This document shows, piece by piece, positions 24,759 through 36,751 of a stretch of 64,000 bases of DNA. A program made the translations under genes and the position numbers. Below the pieces are notes generated by a model, which saw nothing but the letters and a program-made list of their open reading frames with translations, searched no databases and was not told the DNA's origin. Source of the stretch: Progne subis subis (lineage: Eukaryota; Chordata; Aves; Passeriformes; Hirundinidae). The DNA lies in contig JAKJHU010000046.1 of the NCBI GenBank assembly GCA_022316685.1, forward strand, positions 8,531,001 to 8,595,000, given 5' to 3'. The first letter of the stretch is position 1. The number at the start of each line of letters is the position of its first letter.

Positions 24759-27710
24759 TTTCAGCCGCGCACTGTGACTGCGGCTCCTTGCACGAGAGGA
24801 AACATTGACTCAGACCCAACAAAACAAACCACCTGATGTCTGTGGGTTCTGGGTTTGCTTCCCAATAGCTAAGGATTGTAAGAGGACATGGGCAGATCCC
24901 TGTTCAGTGGCAGAGCGTTTCTGCTGTGGCACCTGGCACAGAGGAACTCAGGGCGTGCCCCTGCCATCCCTGGCCGCCAGCTGTGGTCCCCACCCATGGG
25001 AAAGGCGCTCAAACAGCTTGTGAAGTAAACTGGTTGTTCTGCTACACACCAACTGCCTGAAAGGAATAATAAAAACAAGCCAGATTTTAACTCTCCTGGT
25101 AGTAGAAGAGCTCAGAAATGTTTTATAAAGGCACCCCAAGTTTTTGAAAACAGCAGACAACAAAAATGGTTTCTTGAGCCAGTCCCATGATTTTTGTGAG
25201 TTTGACTCACGATTTTTGAATGTTGGGGTTTGGCAGCTCTAAAGTCCTCAGTTTGAATTTGTTCCCGATGTGGTAGTTCAGCCTCCTTTCATGACTGATC
25301 AATGTCACTCTGCTCTGGAGCAGCCAGAGATCTGGGGATGGGAGGCAAAGGGCCTGGTACAAGGCTCTGCTCCTTCTGCAGCTCCAGGGATGCTGTGGGG
25401 TGGATCTGGCTTGCATCCCTGCCTGAGGGTCTTCTGAATCCAGCCGTGTGTCTGCCATGTGACAGCAGTTTAGGCAGCAAAAAAAAGAGTATGGGAGCTG
25501 CTGGCTGGGCTGAAGGGGATTGGAGAACTAGATGCACAGCCTACCTGGGCTAAGCATTTTACTGAGATTAAATGAACACATTAAAAGCATGCTTTGTACC
25601 TGTGCATCTTTCATTCCTGTTTAGCCATGCAGCATCTGCACAGGGTGCTGCTCAGCCTGTGCTGCCCAGTTCCCTTTCTGCAGGGAAGTGCTGAAAACAT
25701 CTACCCTCTTGCTGCAGTGTTAGTGCATCAGGCACTTCTAGGAAAAGAATTTCTAAAGAAAACCTCTGCCTTGCAACTGTGGCATCTTGAAAGAACGTGG
25801 GCAGCAAGTGATGCACAAGGTTATGTGGGTTATGGCTGTTGTCCTTTGCCCTACAGCTGGCAGGAGGAGGTGAGTGTGGGGATAGGAACAGTACAGTACT
25901 TGCCTTCTCGCTCTGCCTTGTGTTACAACATCCAGCTGAACAGCGAGCTGTGGCGCTATCTTGTATGTACCTCTGTGGGTTTGGGCTGCACAGGGTTTCC
26001 CGTGCCTGAGAGGTCAGACTCAGTCACAGGAGTCCCCCTCCACGTGGCTAGGGAGAAGCCCTGTGCAAGGACCAAGTCACCTCTCCTGGCAGCACAGAAA
26101 ATGGCTCATGTTTGCACCTGAAGCCAGTTTTAAACTCTGTAAATCACCATTCTCCCATCTGTGGGTAATGCTTTGCAGCTGCCCAGGTACCGCTAACTCA
26201 ACACTCCCCATCCCAATGGGATTCACAGCCCTGTCCTCCCCATGAGGTGGCCATGGAGGGCATTTAATCCTCCCATCAGCGTCCCTGTCCATCTCTAGCT
26301 GCCTGTCCATTTGGGAGCTTGCTGAGTGCCTGATGAGCTGGCCACTTCTTACCTATTTGGGAATGCTTTTAAATTGTTCCAGAAACTGCTGTTTGTTGAT
26401 AAATCACGGTGATTGCAGAGAAGTGTTTTAACTAAACCGTGTAAAAGAAGGAATGAGCTGCAGCGCAGCACTGCCAGCTGTCATTGGGGTTAGAAACACA
26501 CATCATAGATTTTGTTGCTTTTCAGACAGCTGCACTTATAGCTGTTCTTATAGCCATATAAAACAGTCATTCTGTCAGCAAAGGTCTGGCAGTGGAGCTG
26601 GGTCATGTCTGCAGCCATGTTCCCAAGCCTGGCAGGTTTGCTCCCTCCACGTGCATAGGTAAAGCCCGGAGGAAGGCAGCTCTGTGGCCATGGGGTAACC
26701 CATCCCCAGAGTCACAGCTCTGCACAGGGCAAAGAGCAAAACACTGCGCTGTGCCCACCACCTGCAGCGGGGTGGTGCCGACAGGACTTGTCTCCAGCAC
26801 CCCTGGTCATTAGGAATGGGGAGTTCCTATGCTGAGAAGAGGTTTTGGAGGGTTTTACCCCAAGTGTGCTGTTGCTGCTCACGAGTCTGGCTAACTGCAG
26901 GTCAGGTTCGCAGTCCATAGCCTGTTCCAGCAGCATTCACAGATCAGGCCCTGACTGCTGTGGTCCATCCTATTTGGACTTTGGGGCTAACGCTGAGAGT
27001 CACAGAGACTGGAATTAGATTTTTTAAATTTCCTCAAGAGCAGGAAGGTAGCGCTATCAAATTTGAAGATTTTCACAGGATCAATATATAGCTTTCGTTA
27101 AAAACCTCATCCCCTCCTCCTTTTCCTATGTAAAAGACCAGCTTTAAATGCCTGGACAAAATAATAGTTGGATAATTTGTGCTCATTTTATTTGCATTCC
27201 TTTATCCAAAATGGAATGACTCAAGCAAGCTGCTGACTTGACTCACTGCTGCACACGCTGTTTCCCACCAATCCCTTGTGCAAGCGGTGTCAGTGAGGTG
27301 GAATTGCCACGCAGGCTGTCACCATCTCTTGACAGGACAAACTGCCTCCCACAGAGGACACTCAGAAGTGCAGGCACTCCTGAGCACTGAGGATGCTGAG
27401 GAGCTGTACCCAAGTTTTCCCTGGAGCAATTCCCATGGCTCAAATCCAGTGATCTGGGGTGGTCAAGAAGATGTGGAAGAGCAGGTGATGCTCACAGTCT
27501 CATTTTCCCTTGCTCTGTTCTGCTCCACTCAAAGATGTAGCACTCTTCCCGCTCACCTCTGTTTTCCTCTGAAACTTTAGAAGATGCTGGATTCATCATG
27601 ATACAAAAGGGAAAATACCTTAAGTTATGCAGCAGGAGAAAACAGCTTTCTTAGCTGTAATATGATCCTGGTTTCTTCCCAGACACCAGACTGGAACAGA
27701 GGGTTTGGAA
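24759..27710 (+). other. HPSE2: HPSE2 intron 3 segment (no gene seen)
   Basis: Intronic sequence between the minisatellite and the decayed tandem array. It holds a 175-codon + strand open frame (25594-26121) with no recognisable domain, signal peptide or splice context, which I treat as chance. No mobile element or RNA gene was recognised. Confidence 0.6.
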
Positions 27711-28680
27711 ATTGCCCCTCTGGCCATTATCTGAGCTTTACAGCACTTGGAGATTGAACCCAGATCCCACATCTCTTCTGAAGCTCCATGTCAATTTACA
27801 CTTGTTCCTAGAAACCATTACTGTCCTGTGAGCTCTTTACCACGCAAGGATTGAAAACAGAGCTATTCTGCTCATTTGAGCTCTTTTTTTTGCATGAAGG
27901 CAGAGCTCAGGGCTCATTCCTTTTTCTCACCATATGAGGATTAAGCCCAATCCTGACTGTTATCCAGCCTCGATACCATTTACACACTGAACCCAATGCC
28001 TATGGCTTTTATCTGAGCCCTTCGAGCATTTGGAAACAGGCCATGCCCCTTGTCTGGTATCAAAAGAATTATATTAATTTGGGATTCATTCCACAAAATG
28101 AGGCTGTCAGCCAGACTCCTTAGCAATTGGATATTGAACCCAGACCTCGTGGTTGTCTTCCAAGTTATATGCCAGCTGGAAACTCAGCCCACAATCCATG
28201 GCTGCTGGCCAAGCTCCTTATTGGCGAGAGATTGACACCAAGCCCCCAGTCTGCTATTTCTGTGCAGCAGTGTTAAGGACTAAACCTCGCTCACGTGGTC
28301 AGCATAATCACCTCTGTGCTGGCAGTGAAATGAAAAATCTAGTTAAAGACTTGAATGAATATTGAGGGTCGACCTTCAGCTGCTTAAAGACCAGGGATGA
28401 TGACAATTCCCTTGGAAAAAAGACCCCCTTGATACTCCAGAGGGAATAGCCCCAGATCCCCCATCTGTCCTCCAGCTGGATATAAAATCCAGGTTCTCAT
28501 TAACACACAGTGCGCAACATTTTTTTGCTGGCTGGTAGTATTAAAGCCAGTTCCTCCAACTTTCAGGTATACTTCAGATGGGATTAAACTGGATCCCTTT
28601 CCTCTAGCACCATTAGGCTCTGCCAAAGCACTTCTTGTCACTCTGAACAGACCTCCAAAGTTGCATCTTGCCTTGGAGCA
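27711..28680. repeat. Highly diverged tandem array, about 49-bp period
   Basis: Unit starts can be placed at 27711, 27753, 27850, 27940, 27990, 28034, 28084, 28133, 28181, 28231 and 28279. From 27940 the spacings are 50, 44, 50, 49, 48, 50 and 48. The units share an order of words, approximately ATTGAACCCAGACCTC, then ATGGCTGTTATC, then CAAGCTCCTTA, then CAATTGGAG. The clearest copies are 27940, 27990, 28084, 28133 and 28181. Earlier copies (27753-27940) vary more in length. Weaker copies continue at about 28397, 28445, 28540 and 28583, so the right edge near 28680 is uncertain. There is no open frame through it. The leading word resembles the reverse complement of a tRNA T-arm (GGTTCGAANCC), but the anticodon and acceptor arms are not recognisable, so tRNA origin is only a possibility. 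Confidence 0.75.
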
Positions 28681-31372
28681 ATAGGAGAGCAAGACACAGT
28701 TCTGAAAACCTCAATCTTCTTCAGAGGGCATTAGGAGCCTGATTAGGTAGAGAGATCATTTCAGGTGAAATGTGTATCTGAGGCAAGCAAATTTTTTCCC
28801 TCCAGCCAGCAATTCTGCCCAGGAATTCTTCAGCATCTTTATACAGTGTGGTTTCACTGCACGGCAAAGTGCTTCAGAAAACCGAATTAAAACCAAACAG
28901 CTTCCCAGCTGGGATGGTCGTCATTAGAATGCAGTTTCCAGCAACTGTGTGGGTTTCTTGGTAGCCTTGAAATCTCTAAAATTCTCATTAAGCAACAACT
29001 TTGAAGGAATGGCTTAGCATGCAGCTACAACAGGAAAATCTTCCCATGATCCGGTGGGTCAAGCTGGATGTTACAGCGCATAAGGACAGTGTGGGATGTT
29101 GTTTTGCCTCTGAACTTGCAGAGGTGGTGAAGGCTGATCTTTGGTGCTCTACCTGTGCAGATTGTGGATGGGGTGTTTCTGGTTACCTTGTCTGACACCC
29201 TGTTGTGACTGGGGATGCAATCCATTGGAAGATTTCAAGCCAGTGTTGCAGACCTGTTCCCATGGGTCTGGAGTTGCTCTAATTGTTTGTTGTATATCTT
29301 CTGATTCATATTTATTTGCTAAGAAAACATCAAGTTCTTGCCATACACCAGTGGTTTTCTGAGGATTTTCAATGCAAGAGAGACAGAGAAAATGGGATTC
29401 AGCTGACCGTGGTGCCAATTTGTTTGTAAATAAATTTTCCATGCACCCACTTGTTCTTCTCTAAGTGGGAGTATCTTCCTTTTTCCATTCATTGCTCTGA
29501 CCAGCCATCTTACTCATCTCTAGTCTGAACAGCCTGTACTGCCCTTTCTGCCCCCTCCCTGTAAAGTTCTCTTTGGGCTTCTCTTTGCCAGGTCTTTCCC
29601 AATCCCATGGCTCTGCTATCTCCTCTGGGATGCTCGAGGGGCAGGGGATGCTGCTGGCTTCAGTGCTGGCACCAGGAGTTGTGTGCAGGGACGCTCCAGG
29701 CTCACTCAGGATTTATGGAGAACGCGGAGTTGGGCAATACCCGTGATTTGTTGAAATCATTATTTCTAGAGCTACATTTCTTTGCTTTATCCACAGAAGG
29801 TTTCATCTGTTGTTCATTGGATTGGTCTCAGCTAACCTGTGGATTTGGGAATTGTTCATTGTGCTGCCCAACCCATTCTCAGCTCTCGTCTCACCCTCCT
29901 TGGTGCTTGCATACTCTGTATGTGCAAGAGATGGGTGTGGTGAATGGTGGGGATAGAGGGGGAACAGACTCTTCTTTCCCATCCTTCTGGTTGCCTTCCC
30001 AGAGTTACAAAAGCCCCTGGCACACTGTGCCATGTCCTGCCACTCCTCAGCCCACTGACAGCTTCCATCTCCGCGTACACATGAATTTCCACTCTTCATG
30101 CCAAACTCTGCCAAAGCAAAATTCCTGAAGCAGAATAAAAAATGTGGAAGACTTTCAAGCCCAGATATTCTCGAACTGTCCCTCTTACCAAACAGCGGTC
30201 AATACTGTGCTCTTACAAAATCTCTAGTATAATGTTTAATTCAGTAACTACAACTGGAAAGTCTTTCCAATTATTTTAAACTGCCAGAGATATTTTAATG
30301 TGCCTCAGATTTTGTTCTGGCATGCTACAGAGTTAAGTACCATCCATCTTTCAGAGAACATTAAAATTTAGCCTGGTATAAAAAGAAGAATAATGGGAAA
30401 GAATCCCAAAGGACTTACTTGTCCCTTGAACCCCAGCATCATTTGTGGTTTCACAGACACCTTCTGCATTTTGAAATTGTTTGTCTCTCTCTAAGCAGGG
30501 TATGAGATCAATACAAGCAGCTAAAAGCTTTAATTTCTGTGCAGAGCTTCATCTGAGGGCAGGGCTGGGAGCAGATCTTCACTGGTGGCCACCCAGCCAT
30601 GAATTGTTGGGCTGTACTCACCCCCTAAATAAGTCCAAGCCTCTGCCTCTGCAACCCATGATGTCAAAGTTTGAGGAATCACAAATGTCTTCTGATTTAA
30701 TTTTTGTGCCTGGGCTAAGAAGCATCTGTCTCTGACTACTGGGTGCTGTTTGTCCCAGACCCACCAAGGCACCCAGCCCACCAACACTGCTGCTGGGTGT
30801 GAGGGGATAGAGCACAGGGCTTTGCTGCCTCGAGCAGGCTCGGTCCAACTACATGAGCATTATAAATGGAGGAAGCTGACTCTCAGCATCCTTGCACTTC
30901 TTTTTTCTTTTTTTTTTCCTTATTCCTTCTTGCTGAGCCCAAGTGGGACATGAGTGCTGAGCATGTGCATCTCTGCACTGGGCAGAGGGGGAGAAGGAGC
31001 AGAGAGAACATCTTATAAATCTAGTTCTGCTCTATTAAGATTCATTCTGGTACGACAATGGCTTTTTCTATTGAAGTGCTTTGTGAAAGCCTTGCCTAAT
31101 GATCTGTTAGCTGGGGAAAGGTTAAATTCCTGTATGATTTTCTTTGTCTGATGAAGAAAAAACAGTGCAATTATCCAGAATTCAAAGTGAGCTTTAGCCA
31201 GCTGTTAATAATACTGCGATTCTTCGCGTTCTCATTACTCAAAAGTAATGTTGCCATCCCTAGTCATGGCAGTAAAATATTTATAGCATTTTCTTATGGC
31301 CTTATTTATACACATGGAGGACTGGACATCACTCAAATCTTCTAAATAGGCTTCTTTTTGTGCTTTAGCCAT
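28681..31372 (+). other. HPSE2: HPSE2 intron 3 segment (no gene seen)
   Basis: Ordinary intronic sequence. It includes a pyrimidine-rich run near 30900 (TTTTTTCTTTTTTTTTCC) and a 173-codon + strand open frame (29607-30128) without recognisable features. No exon, RNA gene or mobile element was seen. Confidence 0.6.
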
Positions 31373-31990
31373 CTATAGAATCATTTGGTTTGAAAAAGAC
31401 TTCTAAGATCTCTCAGTGCAACCATTATCCTAATACTGCCAACTCCATCACTAAACTATGTCCCTAAGTGCCATACCTACACATCTTTTAAACTCCAGAG
31501 GTTCAACCCGTTCCCTGGACAGGCTGTTCCAATGTGTCATAATGCTTTCAGTGAAGACATTTCTTCTTGTATCCCCTAATCTAAACGTCCCCTTAAGGGA
31601 CAACTTAAGGCTCTTTCCTCTTGTCCTATCCCTTGTCACTTGGGAGAAGAAGCCAACCCCACCTCACTACAACCTCCTCTAAGGTAGCTGGTAGAGAGTG
31701 ATAAGGTCTCCCCTGAGCCTCCTTTTCCAGGCTGAACACCCCCAGCTCCTCACAAGACTTGTGCTCCAGACCCTTCACCAGCTTTTTTGTCCCTCTCTGG
31801 ACACGCTCCAGCACCTCAACATCTTTCTTTTAGTGAGGGGCCCAAAACTGGACACAGCACTCAAGGTGCAGCATCACCAGTGCTGAGTACAAGGGAGCAA
31901 TCACTGTCCTGGTCCCGCTGGCCACACTGTTGGTGATACAAGCCAGGATGCCATTGGCCCCCTTGGCCACTTAAGCACACTGCTGTCATG
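31373..31990 (-). mobile_element. CR1 LINE, 5'-truncated, minus orientation
   Basis: Read on the minus strand, this is the 3' end of a CR1 element. The end of ORF2 is followed by the short 3' UTR and a tail like AAATGATTCTATAGA at about 31373-31387 (the CR1 8-mer ATTCTATG in one degenerate copy). Minus-strand translation around 31626-31814 shows the CR1 ORF2 words LERVQRGTKKLVKGLEHKS and FSLEKE, and 31451-31639 shows THWNSL and the terminal MALRDIV. The frame is broken by indels, so it is a dead copy. The 5' side near 31990 still shows CR1-like text (GGCCAAGGGGGCCAATGGC on the minus strand) and fades by about 32010. No target-site duplication is visible, as usual for CR1. It lies antisense to HPSE2. 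Confidence 0.93.
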
Positions 31991-34896
31991 CACTGCATGG
32001 CAGCATTCTTGTCATCTAACTGCAGCTGTCTGCAATGAAGATGTCCAGCCTTTAAGGCAATCATCTCAGAGGTGAGAGACCATTTAACCACTAATGATGA
32101 GGTAGCTTGTGCAAACTGATCCTCAAGACTCTGCCAGGGTTGCTGGACTGGTGCTTCCAAGTTTGCACTATCCCAAGACAGTTGCCAAGAGTGAAGGCAG
32201 AGAGTGGATTCGGCACCTGCTAGTCTTGATATCAAGAGTGGCCGTTTTAACAATCTGGTGTGATGCAGAGATAGGTTTATTAGTACTTTTCTGCTCTTTG
32301 TAGCTTCAGTGCAGACTATAGGTCCATCTGTCCTGGGAGACCACCGGAAACATGCAGGATCAAACCCCAGACATCTGTGTGTTTCTCCAAGCTCACTCCC
32401 CGGATTGCTGAGTTTTCCAGCTTGGAAAGTCGTGGCAGAACATGAAATACACGTGGCATCTCTGCGTCCAGGCGCACAGAAACAAAATAAGTGTCATGGG
32501 GAAAATATAATTTCACAGTGGCAGGCCCTGTGTCTTGTTTCCTCTCATGGATGCATGGAAAATCAATTCCCAGTCTTAGGCAGTGGTTCCTAAACATGAA
32601 CCAAATCCCCTTTTGTAGTACAGTTGTTTTGTGCCAGTGAGTTTCATTTCTAGCAGGGGAACTGCAGGTAACATCTCTTTTGCTATCCTGATTTGTCTTT
32701 AGGGTGTCTGTCTGCTCCTCTTTATAGCAGCCTCCTTTCAAGTGCAGCTTTTTGCCTGGGGGTCTGAAGTAAATAAGAAATAAGTAACTGTATCTGTCTC
32801 TAATTCACTAAACATCCAGAAAAACAGCTAATGTGCCTGAACCACTGGGATGAATACATTAGATTAATCTAATTCAGCTACTTTTACTCGAACAACCAGT
32901 AGCGTTTTGAAAAAGTTGTGAAAGGGATTTAGAATTTCTCTTCCACATTTTTACATTCTTCTTCTTTCCATAACTTTTCTGTGTTGCATTAAATGTTAGC
33001 TATTCAGTTAGCTTATTTCCTGGACCCTCCTTAAAACTTTACTTTAAAAATAAGTTTATTCTTCTCAGACCTCAGAGCTGGCTCTGTATTCACTGAGACT
33101 TTTAATGACCAGGAAAGGCAACAGAATAAACACAGACATACAGTGAATAGCTTATTCCACCTGGAGCAAGCAGCTCCCTCTTGTCACTATTTCACTTGCA
33201 CCTCAGGTGGGCAGCATGGCTGCAGGAAAGCTTGGAGCATCACTGCTGGGCTTAGAGCAATTCCCTGAGAGTGTGATGGCCTTCTCTACATCTCCTTCAT
33301 CTCCCTTGGCAAAGGTGGTGCATGCTATTACCCTGGTGCCACGGCAAGTCTGATGTATCATCTGCTCCTTTATGCCCCACTTATTTCGGAAATGAGCAGA
33401 TAGACGCAGAACAGGCTGCCGAGACCCTTCACTATGACAACAAATTACTGGCAGCTGACCTAGGTGTGCGTCTTTCTCACTGCAGTTCAGTCTACATAGG
33501 GGTTACCTCAGTTTGTGGAGGGAATATCGTGTGCAATCCTTTGTGTACAAAGCCTCAGACCCCATCAAGGTGCAAGACCTAAATGGCTGCTCTGCTGCCT
33601 GCAAGCCCCGCTCCCCTGTCAGTAGATTGCTTCAGTGTGATTTGTTCTTGGCACTTTCCTGTGGCTGTTGATCATCTTATATTTTGTAAGTGCTGACAAG
33701 CAACTTGGTTATTTGTCCAAGTGTTTTTCTGGGACCTGAAGCCAGTCTGCCTACTCTGTAATTCCCAAGCGCCTCCTTCCCCTCTTCTGAAAGTGGAGCC
33801 TATGGTCTGCCCTCCCTGGCCCCCTGGAACCTCCCTATCCCTGGTGGCTCTTCACAGTTAAGTGGTTGCATCTCCAAGGCTGCTTCAGGAAGCTTGCTGA
33901 GTGTCCTGGGACGCAGTTCAACAGGCATGGATGATTGAAAACACCACGGTTATCTAATTGCTCTCTAACCAAATCTCCTCTTGCTGTCACGTGAGTTTCT
34001 ATCCTGCTGACACTGGCATTAGCTTCATCAGCAATTTGCTGTTGAGATTTTAGGGAAGTTTTCAGAAAAAAAAGGGCATTAAGTGTTTTGTCTTGCCCCA
34101 CGCTAATGCTGCACCTCCCTAAAGAGTGGGCCAGCTCTTTCTTTGGTCTCTCCTGTTGCTGTTGGCTGGGGCCCCCACTGCTCATTGAGACCATCCAGGC
34201 AATTTTGGGGCCAGCAGATATCACACAGATCCCCCAAAGCACCAGCAGCCCGGGAGGGCCTCTGGCAGCAGGGTTTGGCCAGGCTGTCACTAGGCAGGGA
34301 GCCCCTTTCTCGCCAGGCTCAGGGGTGACACAAAGCTCCACTCTCTGTGTGCAGGACAGATGTCAGCCAGGTGCACAATGTGTGCACGGAGCCTGTACAT
34401 GGTAATCGCTAGGACTGGATTACTGCTCCTGGGTTACTGCTCCGGGGCTGCAGAGCAAACACCAGGCTGCTGTGGGGTGCAGCAGAGGTGGCAGCTCCAG
34501 GGCAGTGACTTCCTCACCCGCTCCCCAGACACTGCAGGGATCTGCTCTGAAAGAGACGCAAGGCAGAATAAGCACAGGAAAGGATAAACTTTTCTTGCCA
34601 AGAGCAGATGAAAAGCTGTGCTATAAAGTCACTTGTCTCTGGTAACATGGCCCCAGCTCTGACACAGAGGTGGAGGGTATCCAAGTTTCATGCTGGAAGG
34701 AGATGAACCCACACCTGGAATCCTATCTGGGTTTCAAAGGTCAGGTGCCTTTCTGCGATTACAGATGTCGTGGGGATGGCATTTGACCCTGGCTCATCCT
34801 ACACAGAAGACAAGGTATGATGGACAGCAGGATCATTTGAACCCCCCTGGAACTGGCTTTCCTTTGAATTACAAACTGTTTTTTGTTTCTTCCCAG
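31991..34896 (+). other. HPSE2: HPSE2 intron 3, 3' end with acceptor site
   Basis: Intronic sequence leading to the exon 4 acceptor. The last bases are a pyrimidine tract TTTTTTGTTTCTTCCCAG ending at 34896. A weak further CR1-like echo may exist around 32190-32260, but I cannot support it. No separate gene was recognised. Confidence 0.65.
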
Positions 34897-35070
34897 CCAG
34901 ATCTCTAGACAAACTCTATAACTTTGCTGACTGCTCTGGCCTTCACCTGATCTTTGCACTGAATGCTTTGCGCCGAAATCCCAACAACTCCTGGAACAGC
35001 TCCAATGCCCTCAGCCTGCTGAAGTACAGTGCCAGCAAGAAGTACAACATCTCCTGGGAGCTGGGCAACG
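34897..35070 (+). CDS. HPSE2: Heparanase-2, exon 4 (174 nt, internal exon)
   Basis: This exon encodes (A)[53 protein letters not shown] and ELGN, which I recognise as heparanase-2 (GH79-like, secreted, heparan-sulfate binding). The first two bases complete an Ala codon, and the last base (G) starts the Glu codon finished in the next exon, so both ends are phase 1. The acceptor is ...CTTCCCAG and the donor GTGAGT. N-glycosylation sequons are visible at NNS/NSS and NIS. The exon ends just before the Glu of the NEP motif, which in active heparanase is the acid/base residue. Its 174 nt equal the 58 residues missing from a described human splice form (534 versus 592 aa), which is why I number it exon 4. 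Skipping it would keep the frame but remove part of the (beta/alpha)8 barrel. Confidence 0.95.
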
Positions 35071-35623
35071 GTGAGTGTGGGAACCGGAGAGCCACTGTAA
35101 TGGAGCTTGTTGTAGCAGAAAGATACTCAGCTTTGGAAAAGGTTCCTTGTAGCTCCCAGGATGCTTTGCCAGTGTATTTCCAGAGGGATTTAAAGGCCCC
35201 TGCTGTAAGGCAGCACCACCTCTAAGACTTGGTGTGAGTTAGTCTCTTAGCTGGACATTTCTCTCAGTTGGTATTAATCCCATGAAATGTTTCTGCCCTG
35301 GCTGCTGGGCTCAGCTGGTCCTGGGGGGCCAGGACAGCTACTCTAGGGATTTGTATGGTGGCTACAGTCAGGGGAAGTGGGCAACCCTATGGGGACAGCA
35401 GCATGACACCAACGTACAGCTCCTTCACCCAGCACACAGCAAAAGGGGCACAGGAGAGCAGGCAGTGGCTGTCATCCACTCCTCAAAGTATCCTTCTGTT
35501 GCTCTGCAGAGCTGTCTGCATCCTCTGAGGAGGTCAGGCAGTGACAGGGTGAGCCATGCGTCTCTCTGGAAGTGCAGAGGAGGAAGAAGAGCTGACAAGT
35601 TTTGTCCATTTTTATTTTCTCAG
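35071..35623 (+). other. HPSE2: HPSE2 intron 4 (553 bp)
   Basis: A short GT-AG intron with donor GTGAGT at 35071 and acceptor TTTTTATTTTCTCAG ending at 35623. Nothing else was recognised inside it. Confidence 0.93.
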
Positions 35624-35795
35624 AGCCCAATAACTACCGCACACTGGTTGGCCGCTCGGTGAATGGCAGCCAGCTGGGAAAGGACTACACTCAACTGAGA
35701 AGCCTGCTGCAGCTTATCCGCACTTATTCCAGAGCACACCTCTACGGCCCAAACATTGGAAGGCCCAGAAAGAATGTCATTGCTTTCCTGGAAGG
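35624..35795 (+). CDS. HPSE2: Heparanase-2, exon 5 (172 nt, internal exon)
   Basis: Continues the frame from exon 4. G|AG completes Glu, followed by PNNYRTLVGRSVNGSQLGKD, YTQLRSLLQLIRTYSRAH and LYGPNIGRPRKNVIAFLEG. The N-E-P-N core spanning exons 4/5 is the conserved GH79 acid/base motif (NEPNSF in heparanase-1). NGS is a predicted N-glycosylation sequon and is shared with heparanase-1 (INGSQLG). LYGPNIGRPR is a family hallmark (LYGPDVGQPR in heparanase-1). The exon ends after two bases of a Gly codon, with donor GTAAGT at 35796. The reading is unambiguous because both flanking exons fit the same frame and the splice sites are canonical. Confidence 0.95.
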
Positions 35796-36751
35796 GTAAG
35801 TGGTGTTGTGTTAAAATTAAAAAGAGCTCAGAAACTCCTCCTGAGACCAGTGTCCTCTGTGCCAGGAAGGCGTTCTCCTTGGCTTCCCAATGTCGAACAT
35901 CCTCCAGGACGGTGAGGCTATGTGTGGCTGAGCCACCACAGTACCAGAGGCTTTGTGACATGTACTTTGGGCTTTGTACTGCTGAAGTTCTGCAGATGTC
36001 CCTGATGGGACTTTGGGCTGGACTGATTCACACTGTCCCAAGCATTTCCATCATTGCTCATCATTATAGGCAGACTGAGGTGTCCAACTTGTTGGGATGT
36101 TAAGACAATGCAATGGTGTGGATGCAGGCTGCTGTGAGCCCAAGGGCTGCAGGATCAGGACGTGGGTCCTGGCACCGCTTACCAATGTGCACGTTATTAT
36201 CTCTGAGTCTTCCTAGACAAATTGCTTTGCTCTTCCCATTTTGTTATTTCTTCTCCCTGCACTTTCTCCATCTGTGCAGAGGAAGAACCTGTAGCAACTT
36301 TCTTCACTGGCCAAGCTCTCTTCTCCCTCCTAGGGGGATTGCCATGTCTCTAGTTTGGGAAGGCCAGAGGTGGAGAAGGAATGGTGACAGAGAGGGACGC
36401 AGACACCTGGAGGTGACGTTGGACAGCTACAGGAATCAGGGAGGTGTGGGAGCCTGCTGGCAGCAGGAGTTGGGTCTGTGTGGCTCGAAGACCATGCAAC
36501 AGAAGGGAAATTCCCTGCAGGACTGTAAACAGAAACTCCAATGCAGAAGGCTGGGCAGGGGGAGGTGTGGAAGGGACTCTGCTGGGAGCAAAGCTGGGTC
36601 TAGCATTCATTAACATCTGCAGGAATGATCTGGCAGAAACAATAAACAGCACACTGATGCAGTCCCCAGCGAGGCAGGGAGGGAGCCAGGGCCAGATTCT
36701 CAGCTCTGCTGCAGCAGCACAAAGAGACCATAAAGCTGGTTGAACCAGCTG

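Noticed and set aside
24067..24822. 251-codon minus-strand and 177-225-codon + strand open frames across the minisatellite
   Set aside because: They exist only because the repeat unit lacks stops in several frames. The mixed 63/64-bp units switch frame, and the translations are low-complexity repeats.
25594..26121. 175-codon + strand open frame
   Set aside because: No recognisable family and no credible splice or promoter context. Its length is not exceptional for 64 kb read in six frames.
27753..28140. tRNA gene(s) suggested by TTGAACCC words
   Set aside because: Only a T-arm-like word is present. No A box, anticodon arm or acceptor stem could be drawn, and the words recur as part of a tandem array.
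31626..31814. Small minus-strand ORF with LERVQRGTKKLVKGLEHKS
   Set aside because: Not an independent gene. It is the broken ORF2 C-terminus of the CR1 element at 31373-31990.
32180..32320. Possible further CR1 remnant
   Set aside because: A few CR1-like words (GAGTGGATTCGGCACC, CTTGATATCAAGAGTGG) but no ordered match long enough to defend.
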